The position numbers and the translations under genes are program-made. From the NCBI GenBank assembly GCA_036346205.1, contig JARFJB010002087.1, positions 6,692,501-6,756,500 of the forward strand: a stretch of DNA of 64,000 nt, in the 5' to 3' direction. A model generated the notes under the pieces. It was not told where the DNA came from and ran no database searches. It was given only the letters and a program-made list of their open reading frames with translations. The DNA comes from Vesta saturnalis (taxonomy: Eukaryota > Arthropoda > Insecta > Coleoptera > Lampyridae). The number at the start of each line of letters is the position of its first letter. Position 1 is the stretch's first letter. Positions 1-10,345 of this stretch are shown here, piece by piece.

Positions 1-70
1 GTGTGTCCGTGTGTCCGTGTGTGTCCGTGTGTGTCCGTGTGTGTCCGTGTGTGTCCGTGTGTGCCCGTGT
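1..70. repeat. (TGTGTCCG)n simple repeat
   Basis: An 8-base unit GTGTGTCC repeats almost perfectly from the window edge and decays into GTGCCCGTGTGCG. It is non-coding. Confidence 0.9.
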
Positions 71-246
71 GCGTGAGTGAGTGAGTGAGTGAGGAGTGAG
101 TGAGGAGTGAGTGAGGAGTGAGCGAGGAATGAGCGAGGAGTGAGCGAGGAGTGAGCGAGGAGTGAGCGAGGAATGAGTGAGGAGTGAGTGAGGTGAGGAG
201 AGAGTGAGGAGTGAGTGAGGAGTGAGTGAGGAGTGAGTGAGTGAGA
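71..246. repeat. GTGAGTGAGGA minisatellite
   Basis: About 16 units of 10-12 bases built from GAGTGAG/GAGCGAG plus GA follow each other, with a T-to-C variant (GAGCGAGG) grouped in the middle. It is continuous with the GT-rich arrays on both sides, so the three blocks probably arose together by slippage. Confidence 0.85.
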
Positions 247-381
247 CTGAGTGGTGTGTGTGTGTGTATATGGGTGTGTGTGTGTATATGGGTGTGTGGG
301 TGTGTATGTGGGTGTGTGCGTGCATGCGGTGTGCGTCGTGTGTGGTGCGTGTGTGTGTGTGTGTATGTGTGTAGTGTGTGA

Positions 382-415
<34 letters not shown>

Positions 416-690
416 TATGTGTGTATGTGTGTTGTGTGTATGTGTGTATGTGTGTGTGTATGTGTGTATGTGTGTATGTGTGTATGTGTGTATGTGTGTG
501 TGTATGTGTGTGTGTTGTGTGTGTGTGTATGTGTGTATGTGTGTATGTGTGTATGTGTGTATGTGTGTATGTATGTATGTGTGTGTATGTGTGTGGTGTG
601 TGTGGTGTGTGCGCCTGTGTGCTGTGTGGTGTTTTGTGTGTGTGTGTGGGCGTGCGTGCGTGTGTGTGTGTGGGTGACTGTGTGTGCGTG
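247..690. repeat. (TG)n / (TATGTGTG)n microsatellite
   Basis: A run of TG dinucleotides with regular TATG interruptions (TGTGTATG every 8 bases) fills this block. All three forward frames stay open and would read as Cys/Val/Met/Tyr-only proteins. That is a compositional artefact and not a gene. Confidence 0.9.
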
Positions 691-879
691 AGTGCGTAGC
701 TTTTTTGTGGTAAGGAATATTGAAAATCTGATTTCGGACCTAAGAGGATGAAAAAGTAACAGGGGTCACCATTCGTATCAACTTTGTGTCTCATCGGAAA
801 CATAGTCAAATGAGGGGTCTAAAGTGGTCAATCGTCAAAGTACTGACCGCGCCCAATGTCGCTTAAATTCGGTGATCGG

Positions 880-1841
880 AAAATTATTAATATAAGCTGC
901 TGGCCACTCGAACTTACACATAGTGATATTTAGGCAAAATTTAAAATTAAATATTTTCAATAGGAATACACATTTTTGAACGCGGCTTGCAAATTATAAG
1001 AGCTATTTTTTTTCGGATTAGGCTGCATGACGTATATTTATCGTAGGACCATAGGTTTATTATATACGGGGTGATCAATGAAGTCAAAAAGTCAAAAAGT
1101 TTGTAAAAATTTGGGTAGCAAAATGTTTAAAATGCTATAACTTGACATTGCATTGACGGTTCTTGATGATTTTTGCAGATTTGGAATCCTTGTTTCGAAC
1201 AGAACAGTGAAAAGATCATTAAATAAAAACAACTTGAGGTGAGAATTTATTTTTACAAAAACTTAAATGATGCCAAACCTTAGAGGGCATCGTGCCCTAC
1301 GTTTTTGTTTATTATCGACCTGGTATAATGTGTAAATTTCAACCCTCAAATAAAATGCTTAGACCATAGAAAATCTACGTGAAACAAGGATTCCAAATCC
1401 GCAAAAATCATCAAAAACCGTCAATGCAATGTCAAGTTATAGATTTTAAAAATTTTGCTACCCAAATTTTATGTTGAGTAGTGTGTGCAAGGCCTAAGGG
1501 CCTTAATCCAAAAACTGACAAAAACGTCTCGAAATATTAATGTCACCTTAGTAACGAACCATATTGCAACGACCAAAAAAATTTTTTGCGGAAATTTTAC
1601 TCATACAAATTTTTTGATTTTTTGCATGACTTCATTGATCACCCCGTATATAATAAACCTATGGTCCTACGATAAATATACGTCATGCAGCTTAATCCGA
1701 ATAAAAACTAGCTCTTAAAATTTGCAAGCCGTGTTCAAAAATTTGCTTTCCTATTGAAAATATTTAACTTTAAATTTTGCCTAAAAATCACTATGTGCAA
1801 GTTCGAGTGGCCAGCAGTTTAGATATGATATATAATTTTCG
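880..1841. mobile_element. Foldback (long inverted repeat) element
   Basis: The left arm (about 880-1199) is the imperfect reverse complement of the right arm (about 1380-1841). Matching blocks include GCTGGCCACTCGAACTT at 899 against AAGTTCGAGTGGCCAGC near 1798, a block ending GGGGTGATCAATGAAGTC, and an inner block around TGACATTGCATTGACGG. The right arm carries about 135 extra bases (near 1470-1620) that are missing from the left. The loop is about 180 bases. No transposase lies inside, so this is a non-autonomous foldback element or an inverted duplication. Confidence 0.85.
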
Positions 1842-2534
1842 TTATTTTTATAGAAGCGGGTGGAAATCTAGATGTCTATTAACTTGTATTCGACATGAAG
1901 TTTAAAACGTCTGTTTGACACAAATTAGTGTTTTTTAAAGAATACGGTTTAATATTATTAGTTTGCATTTGCACTGCAATTTTGTTCGGTCTGGCAATGC
2001 TAGAAAAGTATTCTCAACTTGTTAACTCTAGATTCACTGCGGCATCGTTTTTGACTTCAATAAGAAACGCCTTGTATGATAAAGATATTACATTGCATTC
2101 GTAAAATCACTAGCTTTTTCAAATCAATTTTTCGGAAAAACTCTGGTAGTTGTTTTTTACCTTACGATTTGTGAACATGGATAATAGTTATTTACATTTA
2201 AAATCCTGAAAGTGGTCGTTTACATGACACGGAGGCTGATTGAAGAGTACGAGGACGTGTAGTGCCAAATTGCCTTTTTAAAGCTCCAATACATGTAGGC
2301 ACACTTTCATGACGTGTTATGAGTAAAATTTTAACTGAAACCATACATTTAACATATTTATTAAAAAAAATTATTCATAAATGTGAATTTTTGATACATA
2401 ACCTCGTATGCTAAATAGCATCCACTTACTGTTTCCATGGAGGCTTGAAACAATGTAAACAAACTGTAATTTTTAGTGCAATTTGCAATTTATTCTCCTT
2501 ATTTTTGGGCTACTTTGTAAATATAAAAGCAAAT
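1842..2534. other. No gene seen
   Basis: AT-rich sequence without a recognisable reading frame or structured repeat. It ends at the ATG of the first Crypton-like remnant. Confidence 0.5.
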
Positions 2535-3222
2535 ATGAGCGAGAAAGACGGTAACGTACCTTATAATTTAACCATTGAACAAAACTTACTCCGCATCAAG
2601 TCAAGAGAAAGATACGAATAGGCGTATAAAACTTTTAAAGATTGGTGCAAAACCAAATGAATTCATAAATTAACGGAAGATGTGTTTTTGGCATATTTCG
2701 GCGAAAAAGCAAATTCTCAAGTTAGTGAAGTACCTTTTCAAAGCTTAAATCTTAATGGTTAAGCGTGGTTTAAATATCCGCCGGTTTTGTAAACTGATTG
2801 CTTTCTTGAAAAAGAAAAATATAGGTTTTTAACCTAAAAAGTTTATAATTTTTTTCACGGCACAATGTTGACAAGTTTTTACTAGATGCTCCTGATAAGG
2901 AATTTTTTGGAATTAAGTTAAACTACAATTGTATCACTTTTTCCCTTGCTAAATTTACTTGATTGTAGGTTGTTTTGATCATGGGGTTAGCTGGAGCAAT
3001 GTTTTGCGATGAGTTCGTGAAATTAACCGTTGACGGCGTAGATGAAAAACGCAATATGTTAATAGTGAAAATTCGGGACCCCGAAACATATAAAACAAGG
3101 AGCTTCCTAGCTCAATTGGCCCCACCTGAATTATATACAGGGTATTGTTTGCGGCGCAGTTTAGGAACTTTATTAATAAATGGCGGCGGAGACCTAACTG
3201 CCTTGAAAAGACATGGGATATA
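2535..3222 (+). pseudogene. Crypton-like tyrosine recombinase remnant, copy 1
   Basis: This is a broken member of the insect Crypton-type tyrosine recombinase (phage integrase fold) family. From ATG 2535 the N-terminal helical region can be read as far as LTEDVFLAYF, with stops on the way. A later exon begins after an AG acceptor near 2967 and reads VVLIMGLAGAM, the region around the first catalytic arginine, which is lost here. It continues through LIVKIRDPETYKTRSF, then jumps by deletion to ELYTGYCLRRSLGTLL and LKRHGI. The catalytic box normally reads H-x-x-R, and here the His is replaced by Tyr (YTGYCLRR). Stops, deletion and lost residues show it is dead. Copy 2 at 6815-7877 is the same family and is better preserved. 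The family assignment rests on motif order and not on a database search. Confidence 0.7.
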
Positions 3223-4966
3223 AGCATACACATATCATGTTGCGGTTTCGAAAACTTCTTCAAAAACCGTTCCGCATTTCATAACCGTTTCAAAATGTTC
3301 AAAATACTACCATAACTATTACTATTTATTCTTAGTAAATTAATTAAATAACGTTTATTCTTGGTGTAACGGGTATATTATTATTGTAATAGGAATCAGG
3401 TAAAAATATTACAGTACTAGCCAGGTAAAGACCAACTTTCTAACGTCAAAATAGTCAAAAAATTTCGATTTTCTTAACGGTTTCAGGTAAATAATTATTA
3501 TTGGTGTCGTTATACTAGTTTGTAAGCAATATACAATTACTGCAAAACAAATCATAAACTTTTTAATAATTAGTTGCTCAATCATCTACCTTCTTTCCTT
3601 GTTTTGTTGTTTTCAAATTATCGAATAATTAATCACTGGTTTATTGCAATCAAAAATATTTATCTGTTTATATATCATATTTCAGTTTAACAGGAAGATC
3701 ATGTAACATAAATTGTGACATCCTCAGTACACTTTTACACTCGAAAACAAATTTTCGTCAACTTTCTACGAATTAATAAAAGTTACAAGAAACAGAAAAT
3801 AATTAAAAATAATGTTTACTAAAATAAAATCTAGAACACGCCATAAAAAAATCAAAATTGTTTGTTGCTGATTTATAGAGCTGAAAATATAATTAAATTT
3901 CCTTTTCAAATGTAAATAAACAATAAGTAATAAAATTGCACGCTTTTATGTTAGTTACGCTTTAAGAATTCATGGTTTTTAAAAATATTCACTACTAATA
4001 AATTACAGAAAAAGATTAATTTTCAATTAAGTAACACAATATTATGGCGCAGATACATTAAACAAGGCGAATAACTAGAGCAACTATAATTAATCACATT
4101 GTAAATTTTTTTAATAATAAATAAAAAAGTACATAAGTATATATCAAATGCTAGTCTGTAGATGGAAAACGAAAGAGATGAAACTAATTATAGAAAGCTA
4201 CTTTCAACAATGCACAAAACAATTAAATATAACAAAAATAAATCACTATAAAATCTTATTATGGACACGGTTGCAATCTCATTGCGATTTTGCATTAAAT
4301 TTATTCAGCAACCATGAAGCAAATTTAGACAAAGAACATTTTATAAAGTGTTATTGGTAAACAAGATAATACATGGAAGGATGATTTCATTTGATGCTTA
4401 TGTGCTGTGAATTGTTAAAATATATACCGGTTTTCCGACAGGGAGTAATTACCTTAACAAAAGTATAATGTCAACCTCATATTTCCAACTCATACGCTTA
4501 AAAAAGCTGTATCTATTTGATTTCTAGAAGTTTAAAAAACAGCGTTTCAAGAAAAATATGATGGGAAAATAATTCGCAGTGTACAACATTAAAATGACAA
4601 TTTTGAAAATTGCAACAATTAAGAGCTTATATTACAGAAATAACTTTTTATGAGGTTTACAAAGGTCCACCTTTATTCGCTTTTGAAATTTTCGAGAAAA
4701 TGTTTTTAATTTATTTCTTTAAAAAAAAAAAATAAATAAATAAATAAAATAAAATAACCAACACCTCGTCATAACTCTTCTTAAACTCAATCCGAGGCTC
4801 AATGGGACTCTCTCCGACGTATGATCCCTACAGAAAACATCATCAAATTAAATGTCAACTTTAAATATCCAGAGCAGTTACAGTTAGGAAGGGTGCTCGA
4901 GAATTAATAATATTTAAAATTTAATTTGCCAAAGGTAAGAAAAGTATATGAAACATTAAGATTACA
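3223..4966. other. No gene; A-rich tract
   Basis: AT-rich intron-like or intergenic sequence. A low-complexity A-run with (AAAT)n repeats lies at about 4709-4757. No coding region is supported. Confidence 0.5.
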
Positions 4967-5368
4967 GCCGTTCTTATGAAACATGATATTAGTCACCATT
5001 TGCCGCCACATATATGATAGTGCGCCCATACTAAATATAACCTCAAAATTAACATTTGACTTTTAATGTTTAGAAGTGTCCAAATTATTCAAAATTATGC
5101 AACGAACAAAAAGCAAATTGAAACATGATTTAAATTATTTTGCAAATTGTTACTAACATTTAACAATTATGGGTAATACTGCAATTATGTTAGGTTTAAT
5201 ATTGGTGTACTATAATATGTGTTGAGGCAAATGGTTACTATCGACATGTTTCATAGGAGCGGCGTCATCTTTCTTTCCACTCATAAACATTAAACGTCAA
5301 ATGTCAAATTAGAGGTTATCACATATGTTGCGGCAAATGGTTGCTAACGGCATGTTTCATAATACGGC
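4967..5368. mobile_element. MITE with ~110 bp terminal inverted repeats
   Basis: The left end (GCCGTTCTTATGAAACATG) is the reverse complement of the right end (CATGTTTCATAATACGGC). The match runs inward about 110 bases through ACCATTTGCCGC and ACATTTGAC...TTAATGTTT. The right terminus is partly duplicated inside the element: GGCAAATGGTTACTATCGAC near 5226 repeats GGCAAATGGTTGCTAACGGC near 5334. There is no coding capacity, so this is a non-autonomous DNA transposon of unknown superfamily. Confidence 0.8.
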
Positions 5369-6341
5369 AGTGTCGGGCCTTTTTGATCGCGCCGTAGTAT
5401 TCTTAATAAATATGTTGTTATCCATCAAAATCGAACAAACCAAGGATTGTATTTCCGTTTAGTTCTATATCCTATAGCTCATATTGAGTTGTAAAAAAAC
5501 TATACTGTAAGTAGGTGCAGCAGTGGAACTATTTTAAACGGAATGTTTTGTTACGAAAAATGTGGTGTTACAGAAATATACTTCAGCACCATAGTAATTT
5601 AATAAGTAAATAATTTATATTTCGGTGCGACTAGCATCCCGGTTCCGATAATCAAACCAATCTCTGCTGTAATATAAAATACAATGTATGGCGTCACCGT
5701 TAACTGGGACAAATTCCGGATAAACGGTGAAATCAAATTTACGACCTCGTATATAGCCCGAGTCATAAATGACTCAGGCCGTCGGACAACTTCACGGTTA
5801 TAAAGTAGATCGCATACAGCCAATCCAAAGAAGCGGCTCCGCATTCCGGAAGGAGAACCGACCGTCAAAGCAAATTAAGGAGAACGGAAAACACTAGAAG
5901 ATGTATCCAGAGGACCACCAGCGTTGTCAAGTCAGGTACTTAGGGTATCACCGATTCACTTTTCTAATTTTTTTTTCACTCGCCAGAGTAAAAGTGTGTA
6001 TATGACACCCTACGAAAATACGGAAATTAATGATCAGTTTGTTTTCTTATTGACTGATTTCCATGACATGTTGTACTCTTTACTAACATGACTTAATTAT
6101 GATTTAATGTTATTGATGAACCATCTTAAATTTGTTGAATGTTTGGTAAACGGCTGCATATACACTATGGAGCAAGGTGTCGCTTCTCACTCAGTGCGCT
6201 GTACCGCTTGGGCTTCGTCATTCGGGAACAAATTGCACCATAGGTGCCCAAGAAAGAACTCATGTCATATCCTTATCGCAAATAACTCTTTACGCTTTAT
6301 TTAGAATATGGCGATTGTGGTAAGCTAATTGATTCAAATTA
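5369..6341. other. No recognised gene; one open frame
   Basis: Mostly unstructured AT-rich DNA. A minus-strand frame of 89 residues (5599-5868) is locally less AT-rich than its surroundings and contains a hydrophobic stretch (TPYIVFYITAEIGLIIGTGM). I do not recognise it. Confidence 0.4.
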
Positions 6342-6344
6342 ATT

Positions 6345-6553
6345 TATTAAATCATGATTCAATAAAGCAACTTTTAAATATTTTACGGATCCATTAATCT
6401 GATGAAGGCATAATCTGCAATCATTTGCTATTTTAGAAAAACATTACAAAACAATCAGTGTGCCTTATTTAACCCAACGTGGAAAATATATTACAAACTA
6501 TAAAACTTCGAAAATTTATTAAATTATGATTCAATAAATCAACTTTTAATAGT
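6345..6553 (+). repeat. Direct duplication with 172 bp period
   Basis: A 37-base segment reading TTTATTAAATCATGATTCAA at 6345 recurs as TTTATTAAATTATGATTCAA at 6517, each followed by a variant of AGCAACTTTTAA. Between them lies the left copy of the 125-base repeat (6388-6513) that recurs at 8481-8608. Confidence 0.75.
6388..6513 (+). repeat. Left copy of 125 bp direct repeat flanking a Crypton-like gene
   Basis: The segment runs from ATTAATCTGATGAAGGCATA through TGTGCCTTATTTAACCCAAC to ACTATAAAAC. It is about 90 percent identical, in the same orientation, to 8481-8608. The tyrosine recombinase gene lies between the two. Confidence 0.85.
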
Positions 6554-6567
6554 ATATTAAAACATTA

Positions 6568-6641
6568 GTTTATAATGTAAGCGATTATGATAGAAGTGAT
6601 TGTTATAACAAAAACGACTATCATAATCGCACATTATAAAC
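6568..6641. repeat. Long palindrome upstream of recombinase gene
   Basis: Arms of about 25 bases pair almost perfectly. GCGATTATGATAG (6581-6593) is the exact reverse complement of CTATCATAATCGC (6618-6630), and the match extends outward through GTTTATAATGT and ACATTATAAAC. The spacer is 24 bases. It may be a recombinase site or simply a cruciform-forming relic. Confidence 0.8.
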
Positions 6642-6814
6642 GGATGTTTTACGCTATTTTGTAGTCGAGTAGACGCAATGGAACATCAGTTAAATTTTAC
6701 TTTTATCTTCATCTTAACAAAACTACGAAAAATACAAAATTGCAAAGTGTGCTAGTTGCTATGGCGTTTTTTTTCCAAACAATTCAACTTTTTCCCGAAA
6801 AACTACAATAAAAA

Positions 6815-7877
6815 ATGGAAGCGTCATCATTAAAAGACGAAATTAGTAAAAAGGCGGAAGAAGCAGAGCTTAGTTTGGTTCCCAGAAGATCTGAAACCGC
6901 TTACAACAAAGAAAAATTGTGGTCGTGGTTAAGACAAAAAAGTGTGGAAACTGTGACAGAACAAGTTATACTTGCTTACTTTTTGGACCAGGTATTACGA
7001 AACCTTTTAATTTTGCTCATATTTATTCTGTTTTCTTTTATTAGTCGAAGGTGTACAAAGCCTCATCTTTATGGTGTACTTTTTCAAAGCTGAATTGTAT
7101 GCTGCGAATAAAAAATAACGTGGATATTGGCAGGTTTCCAAAATTGATTGGTTTCATAAAAAGTCCTTCGATTGGTTATGTACCAGAAAAATCGCAAGTA
7201 TTTTCAAAAGAGCAATTAACGGAGTTTTTGACAAAGGCACCAAACGAAAAATATTTGCTTTTGAAGGTACGATTTCAACAATGTCAAAGCTGCTGTCGTT
7301 AAACTATTGTAGTGGTTGTCATTTTTGGTTTGTTTGGGGCGTGTAGAAGAGTAGAATTCTATAACTTATGCACAAACGATGTTGTAGAGGAAGGCTCCGT
7401 TTTGATTGTTCATGTTAAGGATACCAAAACCCATCGGCCAAGAACGTTTACTATTTTGAATGAATCTGGAGGAATCGATTATACTGAATTGATCAAAAAG
7501 TATAGAAATTTGCGGCCAAAGCATTGCAAAATTCAAAAGTTTTTTTTGTTTTATAATAACGGTAAATGCACCTGCAACGCCGTAGGAATATTGCAAAGTA
7601 CTTGGAGTTACCGAATGCTGAACTGTATACGGGGCATTCATTCCGAAGGACCTCTGCAACAATTCTGGCAGTCAGTGGTGCCGATATTAGGGTGCTTAAT
7701 AGGCACGGCGATTGAAAGAGTGACGCAGTAGCAGAGAGATATGTGGCAGATTCGCTAGAAAATAAAAAAAAATTGCCCCTCAGTATTTCTACAAGTGAAT
7801 CGATTGTCAAGAGCTCAAGTTCTGGACTTACAATTACCGGAAATTCAAATTGTACATTTTATATTAATACAGTATAG
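6815..7877 (+). pseudogene. Crypton-like tyrosine recombinase, copy 2 (three exons, frameshifted)
   Basis: Exon 1 is 6815-6991 (N-terminal helical domain, ending YFLDQ), exon 2 is 7045-7266 and exon 3 starts at 7313. The introns are short with GT-AG ends and keep phase. Exon 3 holds the catalytic core: a first arginine in GACRRVEF, the beta strands around VHVKDTKTHRPRTFTI, the H-x-x-R box in LYTGHSFRRTSATIL, a second His in LNRHG, and a candidate nucleophile Tyr in AVAERYVADS. A frameshift near 7590 separates the first half of exon 3 from the H-x-x-R box, and a TGA follows LNRHGD. It is inactive now, but its key residues survive better than those of copy 1. Cryptons are DNA transposons that integrate by tyrosine recombinase and are common in insects. 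Assignment is by motif order. Confidence 0.75.
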
Positions 7878-7928
7878 TACAAATATGCTTTTTTGTGTTC
7901 TATCTTGGCTGTTGTCATGGTGCCTTTA

Positions 7929-7965
7929 TGGCACGATAAATCGTGCTGTAATGAAAATCGTGCCA
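7929..7965. repeat. Three clustered GCACGAT half-sites
   Basis: TGGCACGAT at 7929, its complement ATCGTGC immediately after, and ATCGTGCCA at 7957-7965 form two overlapping palindromes just 3' of the recombinase gene. The layout resembles inverted half-sites of tyrosine recombinases. The function is inferred. Confidence 0.5.
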
Positions 7966-8364
7966 TAATATGACAGATTATAAACAATTTTTAGTTTGTC
8001 AACGAGACAATTATAAGACTACTCGACTACAAATATTTTTTCATTATCAATCAAGTAAGTAGCACTTACAATATGTCGTTATAGGGAAGTAGGTTAAATT
8101 TACACAATCTTTACAAGTTGGCATGACAACAGTGATATAATATTATTTCCTTAGGAAAGTAACTGTTGCTATTTTTAAAAAGTGGATATCACCATAAGAT
8201 CAACTTAATTATTTACTAACTTAAAACTCTATAAGTAGGAATACCTTAAGAGATTTGCACATTATTGGACATGCTATTTCAGTGAAAAATTTTATGTTTT
8301 TCATTAAATGACAAACGGGTACTATAGTACCAATGCAAAGACCACTATTTAATTTTGTAATAAT

Positions 8365-8467
8365 GTACTTTCCACAGGAAGTAAGGATTTACTCTACCTC
8401 GCCTCGTACGCTCGGGATTCAAATAATGCTCGGTAGAGTAAGTTCTACTTACTTCCCTTGTAAAGTA
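8365..8467. repeat. Hairpin / small foldback MITE
   Basis: The left arm 8365-8398 (TACTTTCCACAGGAAGTAAG...) and right arm 8432-8467 (...CTTACTTCCCTTGTAAAGTA) are imperfect reverse complements around a 33-base loop. It has the size and form of a tiny non-autonomous element. Confidence 0.7.
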
Positions 8468-8480
8468 ATATACTATTTAT

Positions 8481-8608
8481 GGACCTATTAATCTGATGAA
8501 GGCATAATCTGAAATCATTTGCTATTTTACTGAACCATTACAAAATAATTAGTGTGCCTTATTTAACCCAACTTGGAAAATATACAAACTATAAAACGTC
8601 GAAGATTT
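8481..8608 (+). repeat. Right copy of 125 bp direct repeat
   Basis: Same-orientation partner of 6388-6513. It shares TTAATCTGATGAAGGCATAA and TGTGCCTTATTTAACCCAAC, with a few substitutions and one small deletion near ATACAAACT. Confidence 0.85.
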
Positions 8609-8776
8609 TACGCACAAAATATTTAAAATAACGTTTTTTAGCCTTTTATACATATAATGTGACCATCCAACCAAAATTCTGTGAAAAAACTAGGCTCGAA
8701 AAAATCAAGCACATTTTTTTTCTAAACCACACTTGCGAAAATAAGCAGTCAAGAAATTACTACAGATACCTAAGCA

Positions 8777-8962
8777 GTGAATCCAAATCCTTCCATCAAG
8801 GCAAAAGTTGCTGATCAACACAGTAGTAAACCATTCTGGTTCCTTACCCAAATAATCAATCAAAATTTTTCCAAGACAGCCTTCCCTTCTCTAACGACCG
8901 ATAAAGAAACAGCATCCACCTTCAAAACAAGAGCAGATTTATTTTCCAAACAATTTTTCTAA
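8777..8962 (+). pseudogene. LINE (Jockey/CR1-type) ORF2 fragment
   Basis: About 60 residues resemble the linker between the endonuclease and reverse transcriptase of insect non-LTR retrotransposons. The pattern is a Phe-Trp pair (KPFWFLTQII), NFSKTAFPSL and ADLFSKQF before the reverse transcriptase proper. The frame then breaks and no reverse transcriptase motif follows. The short length makes the call tentative. Confidence 0.45.
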
Positions 8963-10088
8963 AATTCTACACGTAATCTGTTTATCAATGATCCTTTGCT
9001 AACAATACCAAATATAATTCATGAGATAACAAAGTTACATTTAATGTCAAAACAGTCAGAAAGATCTTAACCTGCATTAACCTCAAGAAAGGATCTTTAA
9101 GGCTAACTACAGATCAGTATTTCCAAGATATCTTGCGCCCTTGCCCTAAACCTATTTTTCGATAAGGTTTTGTATACTAATCTGCTGGACATTCCTTCAA
9201 CATGTCCTAAATTAATGCAGTAGTCTTTCAGAACACACAGGTTTAATTGGTGTCGAATTAGAGCAAGATATTCGTTGACATACGCATATTCAATCTTTGG
9301 CATCATCAGTTGCTAAAGACTAGGTTTCTTTCGGGTTAGGAGATTGTTCTCTCTAGCTACCCTGCATACTTATTCTACTTTACAAATCAGACTTAAACTG
9401 GAGTAATGATCACATATTTGGGGGTGGATTCCTCTTACCATGCTTGTCATTTGGAACACTATCTAAAAGATAGATTTCCGGTTAAATTGACATTCTGGGT
9501 ATAGACACCGGTTCAGTGACTAATGCACACTAAGGAACACTCGAAATTTGTCTAAACATACAGGTTAACGAATCCGGACGCTTTACTACCGTCGGGTTTC
9601 ATCTTGCCGCAAACCATACTCGACCCAAGGTGTGAAACTCGTCGCGAGAGGATTGGAATAGGCGAGTTAAGAAAAAGCTGATCACTTTGTTTATCTAACA
9701 AAGAAATAAAACCTTTTCTTACAATCCGATTCCCATTTTGTTATATAAACAAGTATAACATCAATTAAATGTATATTGTTCTTTGGATGCCATTATTACA
9801 CTGAGATTGTTTTTAGCAAAATTTCACACCTTTTAAACGGTTACAGTTATAGTTATTATATAGATATTAATATAATACATAACAAGGCTCACTGCAAACT
9901 TAAAAATACTTGAAAGCTATTTGCAAATAATTGAAACGTTTTTTTTTATGTTTTCCATTCTGTGAAAGATTAGAAGCAATTTAGAGTTTGTACTCACATG
10001 TTTGCATTTATTTCACTAATTATTCATTTTTTTTATACGGTGCGAATAAGATTGCTAAGTATAAATCATTTGACAGAATTAAAAATTC
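8963..10088. other. No gene seen
   Basis: AT-rich sequence. The part up to about 9310 could be decayed LINE, but no motif supports this. Confidence 0.4.
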
Positions 10089-10345
10089 AAAATGGCGGGT
10101 CAAAAATGGGGGATTATCGTGTTTAAAATCCGATATGACAAAATTCGGGAATTGTGGGCTAATGATCAATTTTGCAACTTTGTTAGTTTGTAAAACATGA
10201 TGTAAATAAGAAAATTTTAAAAACTGCCAGTGGCGCACCGTTTTTAGGGTGCAAAATTTCTTTGAAAGTTGGGTAATGGCGGATCAAAAATGGGGAATTA
10301 TCGTGTTTAAAAACCGATATGACTTAAATTTAGGTATTGTGGGCT
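10089..10345 (+). repeat. Two spaced copies of a ~72 bp repeat
   Basis: ATGGCGGGTCAAAAATGGGG at about 10091 and ATGGCGGATCAAAAATGGGG at about 10273 each continue through ATTATCGTGTTTAAAA and CCGATATGAC to ATTGTGGGCT. The period is about 183 bases and the intervening DNA is unrelated. It looks like the remnant of a tandem or dispersed repeat. Confidence 0.8.

Larger units (their letters stand above)
6658..8033. other. Possible element bounded by a 15 bp inverted repeat
   Basis: TTTGTAGTCGAGTAG at 6658-6672 is the exact reverse complement of CTACTCGACTACAAA at 8019-8033. The 1376-base interval holds the whole Crypton-like gene and nothing else recognisable. A perfect 15-mer inverted pair placed so tightly around the gene is unlikely by chance, but no target-site duplication was identified. 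Confidence 0.5.

Noticed and set aside
251..699. Three overlapping open frames of 99-146 residues rich in Cys/Val/Tyr/Met
   Set aside because: They are translations of a TG/TATG microsatellite; there is no sequence complexity or splice signal.
1485..1718. 77-residue plus-strand frame
   Set aside because: It lies in the right arm of the foldback element and has no protein-like motif.
5599..5868. The minus-strand frame ending GMLVAPKYKLF as a candidate third exon of Atat
   Set aside because: From the possible acceptor (ATTACAG) the phase left by exon 2 gives a reading of SRDWFDYRNRD and not the acetyltransferase glycine-rich strand.
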